64,000 bases of DNA from contig NC_088781.1 in assembly GCF_958450345.1 (NCBI RefSeq), forward strand, positions 69,885,240 to 69,949,239, read 5' to 3'. Shown piece after piece: positions 40,601-45,199 of this stretch. The notes under the pieces were generated by a model, which was given only the letters and a program-made list of their open reading frames with translations, searched no databases and was not told the DNA's origin. Numbering within the stretch: position 1 is the first letter of the stretch; every line of letters starts with the position of its first letter. The translations under genes and the position numbers were made by a program. The stretch comes from Calliphora vicina (taxonomy: Eukaryota; Arthropoda; Insecta; Diptera; Calliphoridae).

Positions 40601-43600
40601 CCTTTGCCAGCGATATACATATAAAATTATCCAGAATTTCGACATAAAATCTTAATACAGGCAACACTGTGCGTCAAAGTTATAATGTTAGGGTTAATCA
40701 AATAAAGTGTTCCGCCCTTCTATTATCAGTTAAAACGACATTTCACAAAATTTCCAACACCTACCCAAAAAAAATTTTCTACATACATACATATGTAAAT
40801 AGTATGAATAAATAATAATAATAATAAATAATTTCTTAAATAGTATGATTATTTTTAGATTTTTTGTTTTCAAATATAATTTAGATATATTTTTATGTCG
40901 TTCAAAAATTTTTGGTACATATACATATGTACATATTTTTATAATTTGCAACTACAAAATGAGAAAATATGATCAAAATTTACTGCATTTTTAGAAGAAG
41001 TTGAAATGTTTTAATGTCATGTAAGGAAGATTTTGTTGATTCATCTTGAAAGATTGGCCAATATAGGGCTATTATACCAAAATATTTGATCTAAATCATT
41101 AGATAATGCAATTTATTGTAAAATATCAAAAAATTTACGTAAAAAAAAGCAAACATTTCCGTCATGTAAAATTTTATCATATTTATGAACATGTTCTTAT
41201 TCTGAATGAAAAAAGTTTGGGAAAAAAAAATCAAGTTCGATTAATAATATTTATTACAAAATTCATTCCAATTATGAATTTCTTTTTTCTGTGTTCATGT
41301 TTTTTGATTTAAAAATTTTTTTCTTTGAAAATAAAATTTATTATTTTTCAAAATAAATTCAGTTTGACAAAACACAAGCACTTTCAAAATAGATAAATAA
41401 AAATCAGCTGTGTTGTTGATTTTACTTTACTTAGTGCATCCTGCATACTACTTAAGAAATTATTTATAAATGTTTTGAATTGAAGTTAATGAAATCAAAT
41501 CATAATATTTATGTTGAAACTTTTTTCTGTGTATGTAATATGATGTAATCGTAATCAAAGTATATTTATACAAGTACATGCAACTCTACAACAAATCAAC
41601 AATAAAACAAGTAAGAGTGCTATATTCGGCTATGCCGAATCTTATATACCCTTCACCTTTGTTGTGGATGCATTATTATTTTTTATAATTAGTATATATG
41701 TATGTACATTGCCCACCAAGGCGAATTTATACAAGGTGGAGTCAGTCAAACAGCTGATAATTTTTTTTTCGCTTTTTGGTTCTAACAATTGTCAAATCTT
41801 GTTTTTATATTTAAATATCTACATATTCTAAGCTTATTAAAAAAATATTTATTGTTTACATAAATAAGTAAAGCCCTCACTATTCAATTATCTACACTAT
41901 ATTAAGTTTAAATACTTATTTGTTAAATTTTTCATTTTGGTTTTTTGACATTTGTTAAGACCAATCGTTGTTTTTGTAGAACTAACACCACCTTGTATTA
42001 ATTCGCCTTGTTGCCCACTTTCAGCGTACAGCATCCTAAATTTATCAAGAACACAAAAAACAACAACAACGCCAAACGAAACAAAACACCAAAAGAAAAA
42101 ACAAAAACAAAATACGCAAGCCAATGAAACCAACACACATCCAAACATACGTTTAATTGTATAAAAAACAACAACGCCAAAAGAAACAAAACACAAAAGA
42201 AAAACAAAATACGCAAAGCATGCACATTCAAACATACGATTTGTTGATTTTTTGTCAAAAAAACCAACACACAACCAAACAAAAGTTTAGTTGTATAAAA
42301 AACAACAACGCCAAAAGAAACAAAACACAAAAAAAAACAAAATACGCAAAACTTGCACATCCAACCATACGTTTTGTTGTTTTTTTGTCAAAGCATGCAA
42401 TACATTGTGTTTTTTGATGAAATTTTCAGAGGTTGTCTCGGATTTTTGCTCATATCTCCGTTATTTATGGACGGATTTTGCTGATTTTAAATAGCAAAAT
42501 TCTCGAAAGTATGTCTGACAGAATTGTTGAAGATTTGGATCCCGGAGATATCTGGGGCCTTCAGAAAATTGATTTCAACAGACAGACAGACGGGCATGGC
42601 TTAATCGACTCCGCTATCTATAAGGATCCAGAATATATATACTTTATAGGGTCGGAAATGAAAAATGTAGAAATTACAAACGGAATGACAAACTTATATA
42701 CCTATACCCTTCTCACGAAGCTGAAGGGTATAAAAAACAACATTAATTTTGTTTGTGTAAAACATTGCGAGATTGTCAAAAACAGTTGAAAATTTTTGCC
42801 ACAAATTTCACTCACGTTGCCTTTTAATCGGGTCTTTTCGCACATAGAATAAGTCACCACTGCCACTTGTACATCTTTTTTGCACAATGATCAAAAACAC
42901 ATAATTCCAATTGTTATTTTTACTTTTATTATTAAAAATTTTCAAAATTAATTTTTTTATTAATATTTTCATATAGGTACAAAAAATGTAAACAAACAGA
43001 AAGAAAAACAAAAAAGTAAAAAATTTTGACAATCTCACAAGTATTTACAAAGGAGAAAAAAATGAACAGCTGATCACTTGCATGTACCTACTTGTATAAA
43101 TATACTTTGATCGTAATTAATAATAAAATCAATTTCGATTTTTTTGTTGATACATTGTTATGCATTTTAGGTGACGATATGTACATTTGTATGTTATTAT
43201 TATTCCTAATAACCAGGGAAACCAAAATATGCAAATGCATGTTTTTTCTGGTGAGTCTAATGAGCACATGGATAAGATATTTACACGTTTCAGAACTATT
43301 TAAGAATTTTGGCATCGATTTGTTAGTGCATATTTTTGCATATTTTACCCTTAAATACATATGTTTGCATATATTTGTTTTAAGAGCATATTTATGTCAT
43401 ATTTTGCGTTTTTAGAGCATATTTTACTGTTTAATAGCATATTTTGAGTTTATCAAAAACAAATTTTGTCTTACTTATTTTTCGCTGTTGTGTTACAGGT
43501 TTTTACTTCCTTTGTTTAAAATTCAAAATTGAAAAATAGATGGCTTTTCACCAAAAAAAAATTTAAAAAACAGAAAATTTTTTTTAAAAATTTAAAATAA

Positions 43601-44837
43601 CAATTCGAAAAATTTTTTTATCCAAAAAATGAAAAAACTGAAAAAAAATTTTTGTTCATCTAAAAATATTTAAATTTTTTATTTTGAAGTATAATTAGGT
43701 GAAGGGTATATAAGATTCGGCACAGCCGAATATAGCTTTCTTACTTGTTTTAATATAAAATAAGCACTATTTTAATAATAGCTCCATCTAAATATCAAAT
43801 TTTAGTTCTAATTCAAACTTAACCGTTCTAAGTGTTAAAGAAATATTGTCTTTTAAATTTGCTCCTGTAACATCAGTTGATGTCGAAAGAACATTTTCTA
43901 TGTTTAAAAATGTTTTCAGATCCAATAGACAACGATTTTTATTTGAAAATTTAAGTAAATTTTTTTTGGTTAAAAATTATGTAAAAGTTTTTTTTTTAAG
44001 AGCATATTTTTTAAATTTTAAGAGCATATTTTAAAGTTTTTACTGCATATTTAAAGCGCCTAAAACGCTTTTTTTAGAGCATATTTCCGGTTTCCCTGCT
44101 AATAACTAATAGAATTTTTCGTTTTCTTATTTTCATTGCAGCATTTTCGTGATCAATGCATTGATGGATCTGGTTTGCCGCTGCTAACAGAAGATCATTT
44201 GGTAAATTCGTTGGGCATGAAATTAGGACCAGCTCTTAAATTACGTTCTGTGTTGGCGAAGAAATTGGGCGGTCCTTGTCCGTGCGTGTCGTGTGTTGCA
44301 CAAGTTCAACAGGTGTTGGCTTTGCAAACTGGTGGTATGACAGCAGCAGCAGCAACAATTGCAACAACAACAACAGCAAGCGATCATACAACAGGCAGCA
44401 TTGCCACAAATGTTGCTGCAATTGGTTGTAGCAGCAATAGTGGTGGTAGTTGTAATAGTCATTTACCAAAAAATCCATTATCGACCAACAGTAGCAAGAA
44501 CTGTAGCAGCTACAACAGTAGCAACAGCAACAGCAGCTCTGTTAACAAGAATGAAAGTACAACATCAACAACAAGTTCTACAAATACTATTTCCGCAAAT
44601 AGCACAACTACTAATGTATACAATAGCGATGGCAATACACCCAGAGGCAACAGCAATTGTAATGCTAATGTTGGTCATTTTTCATCACCACCGCCACCAC
44701 AAGCACCCATACCCCAGCAACAGCAACAACATCATCTTCATCCACAAGAACAGCATTCACCATCGCAAAACATTTGCAGCAGCAACAACAGCAATCCAAC
44801 TACCAATCGTCACGACAATGCCGACTCCAGCAGTTAG
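7412..44837 (+). CDS. SAM-domain nuclear-type protein, 3' part of the gene (exons join 7412-7690, 7877-8252, 8335-9081, 44142-44837)
   Basis: The four exons join in frame and encode about 698 residues plus a stop. The 5' end of the gene was not found. In order the in-window protein has a Ser/Thr-rich start, an Ala/Thr/Pro-rich stretch, a Gln run (about residues 274-293), a PLDLS motif (330-334) followed by the basic cluster AAKRFK, a SAM domain (about 447-510), a CPCVSC cluster (513-518), and a long Ser/Asn/Thr/Gln tail. The SAM core (WTVDDVCAFV, then GMKLGPALKL) is of the polyhomeotic and SAMD7/SAMD11 class, which polymerises in Polycomb-type repression. PxDLS motifs recruit the corepressor CtBP in other proteins. 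I infer a nuclear transcriptional corepressor or regulator; this is not proven. I cannot name the fly orthologue with certainty. Confidence 0.85.
7691..7876 (+). other. Intron, 186 bp
   Basis: Bounded by GTAAGT and TTTCTAG. Reading phase is kept across it (GA|T). Nothing else is visible inside. Confidence 0.8.
7877..8252 (+). CDS. SAM-domain gene, second recognised coding exon
   Basis: The exon follows TTTCTAG and stops before GTAAGTATTG. It encodes 125 full residues rich in Thr, Ser and Ala, with a PPPPP run and an Ala-rich helix-like stretch (KLAAAVANAAAACSS). It then reads SPYMTSFLSSLPFSPGIFPP and MSSTQALITL, which continues without gap into the next exon as ARAAKENEIHNML. The less repetitive, more hydrophobic segment spanning this junction may be a short conserved helix. 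It ends in phase 0. Confidence 0.85.
8253..8334 (+). other. Intron, 82 bp
   Basis: Bounded by GTAAGT and a pyrimidine-rich TTTTTCTTTCCAG. It is phase 0 and of typical short fly-intron length. Confidence 0.85.
8335..9081 (+). CDS. SAM-domain gene, third recognised exon with Gln run, PLDLS motif and first third of SAM
   Basis: This 249-codon exon starts ARAAKENEIHNML. It carries a Gln/His run at about 8500-8557, then PLDLS at 8668-8682 followed by SSQPPAAKRFKAE. The PLDLS matches the PxDLS consensus for binding CtBP, and AAKRFK could be a monopartite nuclear signal. A Ser/Thr/Ala-rich linker leads to the SAM start at the Trp codon 9019-9021 (WTVDDVCAFVGSIDICAEYVK). The exon ends at AAG followed by GTAAGT, exactly between codons. 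The ATG at 8368 is internal, not a start. The frame running on past 9081 to 9186 is retained-intron sequence. Confidence 0.9.
9082..10397. other. Intron stretch, nothing firmly recognised
   Basis: AT-rich intron DNA. At 10227-10262 the string CAGATTCGGATGTGCCGAATC followed by TTACCCACC resembles the hairpin end of the second DINE-1-like subfamily (compare 41610), but no whole element can be traced. Confidence 0.45.
10398..11620. mobile_element. Putative MITE with imperfect terminal inverted repeats
   Basis: The left end (AGCTATGTTCAATAACT, then ACTTGCAAGTAGAGAA) is mirrored at the right end. In reverse, the right end reads AGGTCTGTTCATTTACT, then ACTTGCAACGAGAGAA. The motif AGTAACAATTGTTACT and its variant near 10730 recur inside. 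There is no convincing transposase; the short frames inside look accidental. No clean target duplication was found, so the boundaries are approximate. Confidence 0.4.
11966..12728 (-). mobile_element. DINE-1/INE-1-like element, near complete
   Basis: It begins ACAAGTAAGAAAG with the GGTCGG-TCAAGC-CCGACC hairpin (the 3' end in reverse). It carries a long (CCAG)n/(GACG)n microsatellite at 12543-12593 and ends with the ACCCTCCCCACTATGGTGGTGTAGGGTATAA hairpin. It is the reverse of the copy at 4376. The expanded GTCY-type microsatellite is a known feature of this element class. Confidence 0.8.
12729..12889 (-). mobile_element. Internally deleted DINE-1-like copy, tandem with the previous one
   Basis: Directly after the preceding element the sequence restarts with ACAAGTAAG. 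It jumps to the CTGTACTCTGCGCACAAGG block and runs through the microsatellite to a second TAGGGTATAA end. The two copies lie head to tail in the same orientation. The second has lost most of its middle. Tandem arrays are common in Helitron-type elements. Confidence 0.7.
12890..14370. other. Intron stretch, mostly unique-looking
   Basis: Less repetitive intron DNA. TACTTAC/TACA-type short repeats lie at about 13630-13720 and CAA-rich sequence at 13980-14030. Short frames at 12925, 13802 and 13880 show no domain. No gene is supported. Confidence 0.45.
14371..14480 (+). repeat. tRNA-like sequence, possible tRNA-derived SINE fragment
   Basis: The stretch GATTAGATGGTAGTGAGC resembles a pol III A box with a D-arm. 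About 35 bp later, GCGAATTCGATGCC resembles a B box / T-loop (TTCGA core). The arms do not pair well enough for a working tRNA, and no clear anticodon stem can be drawn. A decayed tRNA gene or the head of a tRNA-derived SINE fits equally well. Confidence 0.35.
14623..14763. mobile_element. Palindromic TA-flanked MITE
   Basis: The ends GCGGTATTCAAAATGTAGAG and, in reverse at the other end, GCGGTATTCACAATGTAGAG are near-perfect inverted repeats. They continue TACTTGG on both sides and are flanked by TA on each side. The 141-bp unit would fold into a long hairpin. TA flanks suggest a Tc1/mariner-mobilised MITE. Confidence 0.65.
14838..14949. mobile_element. Fragment of CAAGGCG-ended hAT MITE family
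   Basis: It starts CAAGGCGTTTTAATCAGG and continues GAGAGCGTCT, nearly identical to the start of the complete element at 60930. A CCTTG end lies at 14945-14949, but no flanking duplication is visible. It is probably an internally deleted or truncated relative. Confidence 0.45.
14950..17491. other. Intron stretch with CA/GT microsatellite
   Basis: Holds a GT/CACACA microsatellite at 15800-15855 and a GTTGTTG/CAACG-rich unique-looking island at about 15940-16250. A second CA run lies near 16440-16452. No coding region, RNA gene or element ends were recognised. Confidence 0.45.
17492..18120. mobile_element. MITE with about 30-bp terminal inverted repeats
   Basis: The left end TCACCTAAAATGCAAAATAA continues CGTATCATCA. 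The right end, read in reverse, gives TCACCTAAAACAGCGTATCATCA-type sequence with the same core. Isolated ends of the same family occur near 5376 (GTTTTAGGTGACGATAT) and at 43150-43185. There is no coding content and no clear target duplication. Confidence 0.6.
19025..19155 (-). mobile_element. Decayed arm of the fold-back element family
   Basis: The order of TTTGGTCAAAGTGTCAAATTT, CTCACAGAGTTCTTGACCGAT, GAAAAATTGTGCC and GGTGCAAATTTCGGAAGACATC parallels the right arm of the fold-back element at 38340-38470, with many substitutions. It shows that this family has older, truncated members in the same intron. Confidence 0.55.
20911..20960 (+). mobile_element. 3' end of second DINE-1-like subfamily
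   Basis: GGGTATACAATATTCGGCACAGTCGAATATAACACTCTTATTTGTTTT parallels the end at 43698-43752: hairpin TTCGGCACAGYCGAA, then a CTTRTTTGTTT-type terminus. The 5' part is not identifiable. Confidence 0.5.
24025..24156. mobile_element. Near-perfect palindromic MITE
   Basis: TCAGCCCAATTATGA at the left is mirrored by TCATAATTGGGCTGA at the right. Inside, TCTCCGGGAGTTTTTTCCC mirrors GGGAAAAAAAACTCCCGGGG. Only about 30 bp in the middle is unpaired, so transcribed intron RNA would form a long hairpin here. No clear target duplication is visible. Confidence 0.65.
25046..25556 (+). mobile_element. DINE-1/INE-1-like element, internally shortened
   Basis: It begins TATACCCTACACCGCCATAGTGGGG and ends GGGCTTGACCGATC, then TTTCTTACTTGTTTT, like the element at 4376. 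The GTCY microsatellite block is deleted just after the 5' hairpin. The 132-codon frame across it follows from the repeat and is not a gene. Confidence 0.75.
25557..27060. other. Intron island with CAG/CAA-type simple repeats
   Basis: More GC-balanced, mostly unique-looking intron DNA. AACAAGAACAAGAACAGC and TCATCAGCATCATCAG simple repeats occur at about 26075-26170, and TTGTTGTTG runs at 26510-26530. Several short frames on both strands arise from these trinucleotide runs. No domain is recognisable and no gene is called. TATATATAT and TGTATGTATG repeats lie near 26650-26700. Confidence 0.45.
27061..27313. mobile_element. MITE with long inverted repeats and 3-bp flanks
   Basis: The left end GGGGCCAATTCTCGTTCTGT continues GAAACGGTGAAATGAAAA. 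The right end in reverse is GGGGTCGATTCTGGTTCTGT, continuing AAAACGGTGAAATGAAAA. The 3-bp flanks are CAG on both sides. GGGGY ends with 3-bp duplications fit a PIF/Harbinger-type MITE, though CAG is not the usual TWA. Confidence 0.6.
27471..28640 (-). mobile_element. Jockey-like non-LTR retrotransposon relic
   Basis: On the minus strand the reverse-transcriptase active site reads VITYADDCTILATGHN at about 28504-28520. Then come the thumb-like region (KETLLAKYKIGRSVVNYAGP, 28170 downward) and, after a frameshift, a C-terminal domain ending CPACGQGPHDTLHIFNC and PMDLWTHPVEVAQFLGLEQ. The tail carries CAACAACAAC as in 3' ends of this group. Frames break near 28250 and 28050, and the 5' two thirds are gone. 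This ORF2 end without RNase H and with a CPxC...PHDT...C finger is known from jockey-clade elements of flies. Confidence 0.8.
28641..28810 (-). mobile_element. Mariner/IS630-type transposase fragment
   Basis: Minus-strand reading gives AIIGPYFLETQVGVDNTANG, then CYISMITNLFMFQ and a stop, then DGVTPNKPKW. From memory, the GPYFFE...VNGxRYxxM...P sequence precedes the WFQQDGA motif in insect IS630/mariner-type transposases. The catalytic aspartate region that should follow is lost; the sequence abuts the jockey relic. It is a short dead fragment. Confidence 0.5.
29134..29960. repeat. Inverted repeat with about 290-bp arms
   Basis: The segment at 29134-29425 (ATTTGATTTTCGGGTATCA... CAGCAGGAGGCGCAAATTTC) reappears reversed at 29690-29960 (GCGATTTGCGCCACC... 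CGCAAATCAAATTT). Between them a shorter pair, AAGTTATGTGGCTTTAAA and its reverse, forms an inner stem. The arms differ at scattered sites. The 129-codon minus frame at 28995-29384 crosses the left arm and shows no recognisable family. It could be a decayed fold-back transposon. Confidence 0.6.
29961..31244. other. Intron stretch, partly unique-looking
   Basis: A less AT-rich island lies at about 30240-30720, with AAAGCAAAGCAAAGC repeats at 30365. The rest is AT-rich. Short overlapping frames on both strands at 30461-30681 have no domain. No gene is supported. Confidence 0.4.
31245..32160 (+). mobile_element. Jockey-like non-LTR retrotransposon relic
   Basis: Plus-strand reading gives GPTLYLIYTSDLPTSDELT, then STFADDTAIISSHENP with the FADD active site at 31358-31369. 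Next are WLNKWRIRVNELKSKHVTFT and, through several frame breaks, the HIETK/RLH, WTYGIQ and IQRAQS-type blocks of the thumb region down to about 32160. This is a jockey-clade ORF2 end of a subfamily different from that at 27471 (FADD versus YADD). Many stops make it inactive. Confidence 0.8.
32161..32810. other. AT-rich intron stretch, nothing recognised
   Basis: Very AT-rich. Frames of 70-90 codons at 32331 (-) and 32443 (+) are composed of Phe/Ile/Asn/Lys codons expected by chance. No element ends or genes are visible. Confidence 0.45.
32811..32968. mobile_element. Short palindromic MITE
   Basis: The left end GAGGAGCCGCAAAAGGTACT and, in reverse, the right end GAGAAGCCGCAGAACAAAAGGTAC form inverted repeats around a short AT-rich middle. 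An interrupted sister copy lies at 33250-33842, which helps define the ends. Confidence 0.65.
33250..33842. mobile_element. Second copy of the GAGGAGCCGC MITE, interrupted
   Basis: It carries the same ends as the copy at 32811 (GAGGAGCCGCAGAACAAAAG and, at the right, TTTGTTCTGCGGCTCCTC). Two changes mark it: a 52-bp internal direct duplication (33261-33312 and 33313-33364) and the insertion of another element at 33365-33748. Comparison with the shorter sister shows the original order. Confidence 0.7.
33365..33748. mobile_element. Nested MITE with GGGCRTGTGTGAAA ends
   Basis: The left end GGGCATGTGTGAAACGGTAT and, in reverse, the right end GGGCGTGTGTGAAATGATAG are inverted. TTT flanks both sides, matching a single TTT-containing run in the empty sister site near 32862. 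Three-bp duplications and GGGC ends suggest a PIF/Harbinger-type MITE. The middle is AT-rich and non-coding. Confidence 0.6.
33930..34465. mobile_element. TTAGTGCA-repeat element, copy 1
   Basis: The sequence is studded with TTAGTGCA, TGCACTA and TAGTGATAG motifs in both orientations (for example CACTATCACTAA near 34360-34375). It is nearly identical to the stretch at 52917-53420 over more than 400 bp (shared block TAGTGCAAAAATCTGCACTA). There is no coding content. Dense subterminal repeats suggest a non-autonomous DNA transposon. Termini are not certain. Confidence 0.6.
34490..34680 (+). mobile_element. 3' part of a DINE-1-like element
   Basis: Contains the CGATCGGTCCACAATTAGTC and TAGCTCCCATATAAGGCC blocks and ends TTTCTTACTTGTTT like the other copies. 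The 3' hairpin is eroded to AGTCGGGGGAATCAT. Confidence 0.65.
34681..35755. other. Intron stretch, partly unique-looking
   Basis: Holds TTATTGTTATTATTG repeats near 34970 and a less repetitive island at about 35080-35700. The 103-codon minus frame at 35426-35737 shows no domain and depends partly on a GTTGTTGTT run. No gene is supported. Confidence 0.4.
35984..36737. mobile_element. Nested DNA transposon with CCCAGTATGCAA ends and 2-bp AT duplication
   Basis: The ends are CCCAGTATGCAA and, in reverse, CCCAGTATGCAA. AT flanks both sides (35982-35983 and 36738-36739). The mirror arm of the host element at 38280-38297 has the empty site with one AT, proving the insertion and its 2-bp duplication. 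Inside are a small hairpin (TTTGTCAATTTGTGAGAAAA and its mirror) and a 66-codon + frame at 36283-36483 starting MDRRRLKRKAQP, which I do not recognise. It may be the remnant start of a transposase. Confidence 0.75.
36990..38115. repeat. Seven-copy minisatellite, 166-186 bp period
   Basis: The anchor GATATCCCACTCGCATCCCACTAAG or a close variant starts near 37011, 37193, 37368, 37534, 37708, 37883 and 38069, so the period is 166-186 bp. Units contain poly-A runs, an AAGGGCCCAT block and AAGCTTTCTTTTG. It fills the core of the fold-back element. The frames at 37731-38084 (-) are products of this periodicity. Confidence 0.85.
38891..40295. mobile_element. DNA element with CCCAATAAACC ends
   Basis: The left end CCCAATAAACCAAACGATAT and, in reverse, the right end CCCAATAAACCAGAAAACGATAT are inverted repeats flanked by TT on both sides. 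ACGATA motifs repeat near both ends. Like the element at 35984 it has CCCA...TGGG termini and apparently a 2-bp duplication. It contains another inverted-repeat unit at 39186-39904. No transposase is recognised. Confidence 0.65.
39186..39904. mobile_element. Nested inverted-repeat element (GCTTAGTACGCAAACGT ends)
   Basis: The left end GCTTAGTACGCAAACGTAAC continues AAGTC. The right end in reverse is GCTTAGTACACAAACGTGCC, continuing AAGTC. The two ends pair over about 25 bp. It lies wholly inside the CCCAATAAACC element. The interior is AT-rich with no clear coding sequence; the target duplication is ambiguous. Confidence 0.6.
40296..41555. other. AT-rich intron stretch, nothing recognised
   Basis: AT-rich DNA with AATAATAATAATAA runs at about 40810-40830 and TACATACATACATATG near 40780. 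Frames of 68-73 codons at 40730 (-) and 41106 (+) have chance-like composition. No element ends are clear. Confidence 0.45.
41610..42732 (-). mobile_element. DINE-1-like element, second subfamily, nested and itself interrupted
   Basis: In reverse it starts TTTATACCCTTCAGCTTCGT with a GGGTATA hairpin and contains CAGACAGACGGGCATGGC (GTCY block). It ends TTCGGCATAGCCGAATATAG, then CTCTTACTTGT. The layout is that of DINE-1 but the sequence differs from the 4376 group. A partial sister lies at 46480. It carries the 294-bp MITE at 41717-42010. An ACAAAACACCAAAAGAAAAA-type repetitive region fills 42050-42390. The 118- and 125-codon frames are by-products. Confidence 0.75.
41717..42010. mobile_element. 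hAT-type MITE, 294 bp, innermost of the nest
   Basis: The ends CAAGGCGAATTTATACAAGG and, in reverse, CAAGGCGAATTAATACAAGG are inverted. The 8-bp direct repeat TTGCCCAC (41709-41716 and 42011-42018) flanks it exactly. It has no coding content. Related ends occur at 14838, 60930 and 63615. Confidence 0.85.
43214..44098 (+). mobile_element. hAT transposon relic with transposase C-terminus
   Basis: The ends CAGGGAAACC and, in reverse, CAGGGAAACC are flanked by the exact 8-bp duplication CTAATAAC (43206-43213 and 44099-44106). GCATATTTT blocks repeat inside both ends. At 43846-44034 a frame reads FAPVTSVDVERTFSMFKNVF, then RSNRQRFLFENL. This is the hAT dimerisation-region signature (ERxFS...R..L). 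The rest of the transposase is missing. A DINE-1-like 3' end sits inside at 43698-43752. The right end lies only 43 bp before the last exon of the SAM gene. A decayed relative starts at 62306. Confidence 0.88.
43698..43752 (+). mobile_element. DINE-1-like 3' end inside the hAT relic
   Basis: GGTGAAGGGTATATAAGATT, then TTCGGCACAGCCGAATATAG, then CTTTCTTACTTGTTTT matches, in reverse, the start of the element at 41610. The 5' part cannot be traced. Confidence 0.65.
44142..44837 (+). CDS. SAM-domain gene, last coding exon (rest of SAM, Cys cluster, low-complexity tail)
   Basis: The exon follows TTTTCATTGCAG and encodes 231 residues to TAG at 44835-44837. It opens with the remaining two thirds of SAM (HFRDQCIDGSGLPLLTEDHL, then VNSLGMKLGPALKLRS, 44142-44270). 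Directly after comes GGPCPCVSCVAQVQQV with three closely spaced cysteines at 44277-44294. The rest is a Ser/Asn/Thr/Gln tail with PPPPQAPIP and polyQ/His pieces. The mid-loop/end-helix residues needed for SAM polymers (GMKLGPALKL) are retained. The overlapping frame at 44359-44841 is a shadow of the CAG/CAA repeats. Confidence 0.9.
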   Translation, partial: HFRDQCIDGSGLPLLTEDHLVNSLGMKLGPALKLRSVLAKKLGGPCPCVSCVAQVQQVLALQTGGMTAAAATIATTTTASDHTTGSIATNVAAIGCSSNSGGSCNSHLPKNPLSTNSSKNCSSYNSSNSNSSSVNKNESTTSTTSSTNTISANSTTTNVYNSDGNTPRGNSNCNANVGHFSSPPPPQAPIPQQQQQHHLHPQEQHSPSQNICSSNNSNPTTNRHDNADSSS

Positions 44838-45193
44838 TTGATTATTTTGTATCTGAAATTATCGTTGCAATTCAAAATACAAAACGCTACGAGTAAAATC
44901 GAATGGAATGAATATAATGCAATCAATATCCATAATATTAAATACACTGTACAAGGACGACAGAAAGACAGTGTGACACATTGAGGAAAAACTAAAATTA
45001 TGAAATGGGGATTTTCCTTATTCCATTCTATTCGGTGAAAATCGAATGAATTAAAATTGAGAATATTCCTACTCAGTGGCAAAAAGCCAATTGAATTTTT
45101 AGCTAAACTACTTGACTGTTTTATGAAATCCAAGAGAAAACAATCTTTAGTAAATATCAATGAAACGTTATTTACATCCCTCCAATTTCTAAC

Positions 45194-45199
45194 AATAAA
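45194..45199 (+). terminator. Candidate polyadenylation signal of the SAM gene
   Basis: AATAAA occurs 357 bp after the stop codon, the first good match in the 3' flank. Many others follow in this AT-rich DNA, so the true site is undetermined. Confidence 0.3.

Larger units (their letters stand above)
41556..43109. mobile_element. hAT-type MITE (CAAAGTATATTTATACAAG ends) interrupted by nested insertions
   Basis: The ends CAAAGTATATTTATACAAGT and, in reverse, CAAAGTATATTTATACAAGT are flanked by an exact 8-bp duplication ATCGTAAT (41548-41555 and 43110-43117). The uninterrupted 222-bp sister at 61251-61472 shows that about 1.1 kb of foreign DNA (41610-42732) was inserted. Extra sequence near 42830-42990 may be a further change. 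The flanking DNA at 43118-43185 belongs to the family of 17492-18120, so this MITE probably landed in a still older repeat. Confidence 0.8.
9082..44141 (+). other. Giant 35,060-bp intron splitting the SAM domain
   Basis: The donor AAG|GTAAGT at 9081/9082 and the acceptor TTTTCATTGCAG at 44130-44141 keep phase 0. They join SAM residues EYVK to HFRDQCIDG. The SAM sequence is complete only when the two are joined, which makes this exon pair convincing despite the distance. The intron is filled with the mobile elements listed separately. Less repetitive islands remain at about 13.5-14.2, 15.9-17.0, 22.5-23.0, 25.6-26.6, 30.2-30.8 and 35.1-35.7 kb, where regulatory DNA would be sought first. Confidence 0.85.

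Noticed and set aside
41897..42360. 120-125-codon Phe/Cys/Val-rich minus frames that look like membrane proteins
   Set aside because: Derived from ACAAAACACCAAAAGAAAA-type repeats within the DINE-1-like element.
44359..44841. 160-codon + frame overlapping the last SAM exon
   Set aside because: Shadow of CAG/CAA trinucleotide runs in another frame; the SAM-containing frame is the coding one.
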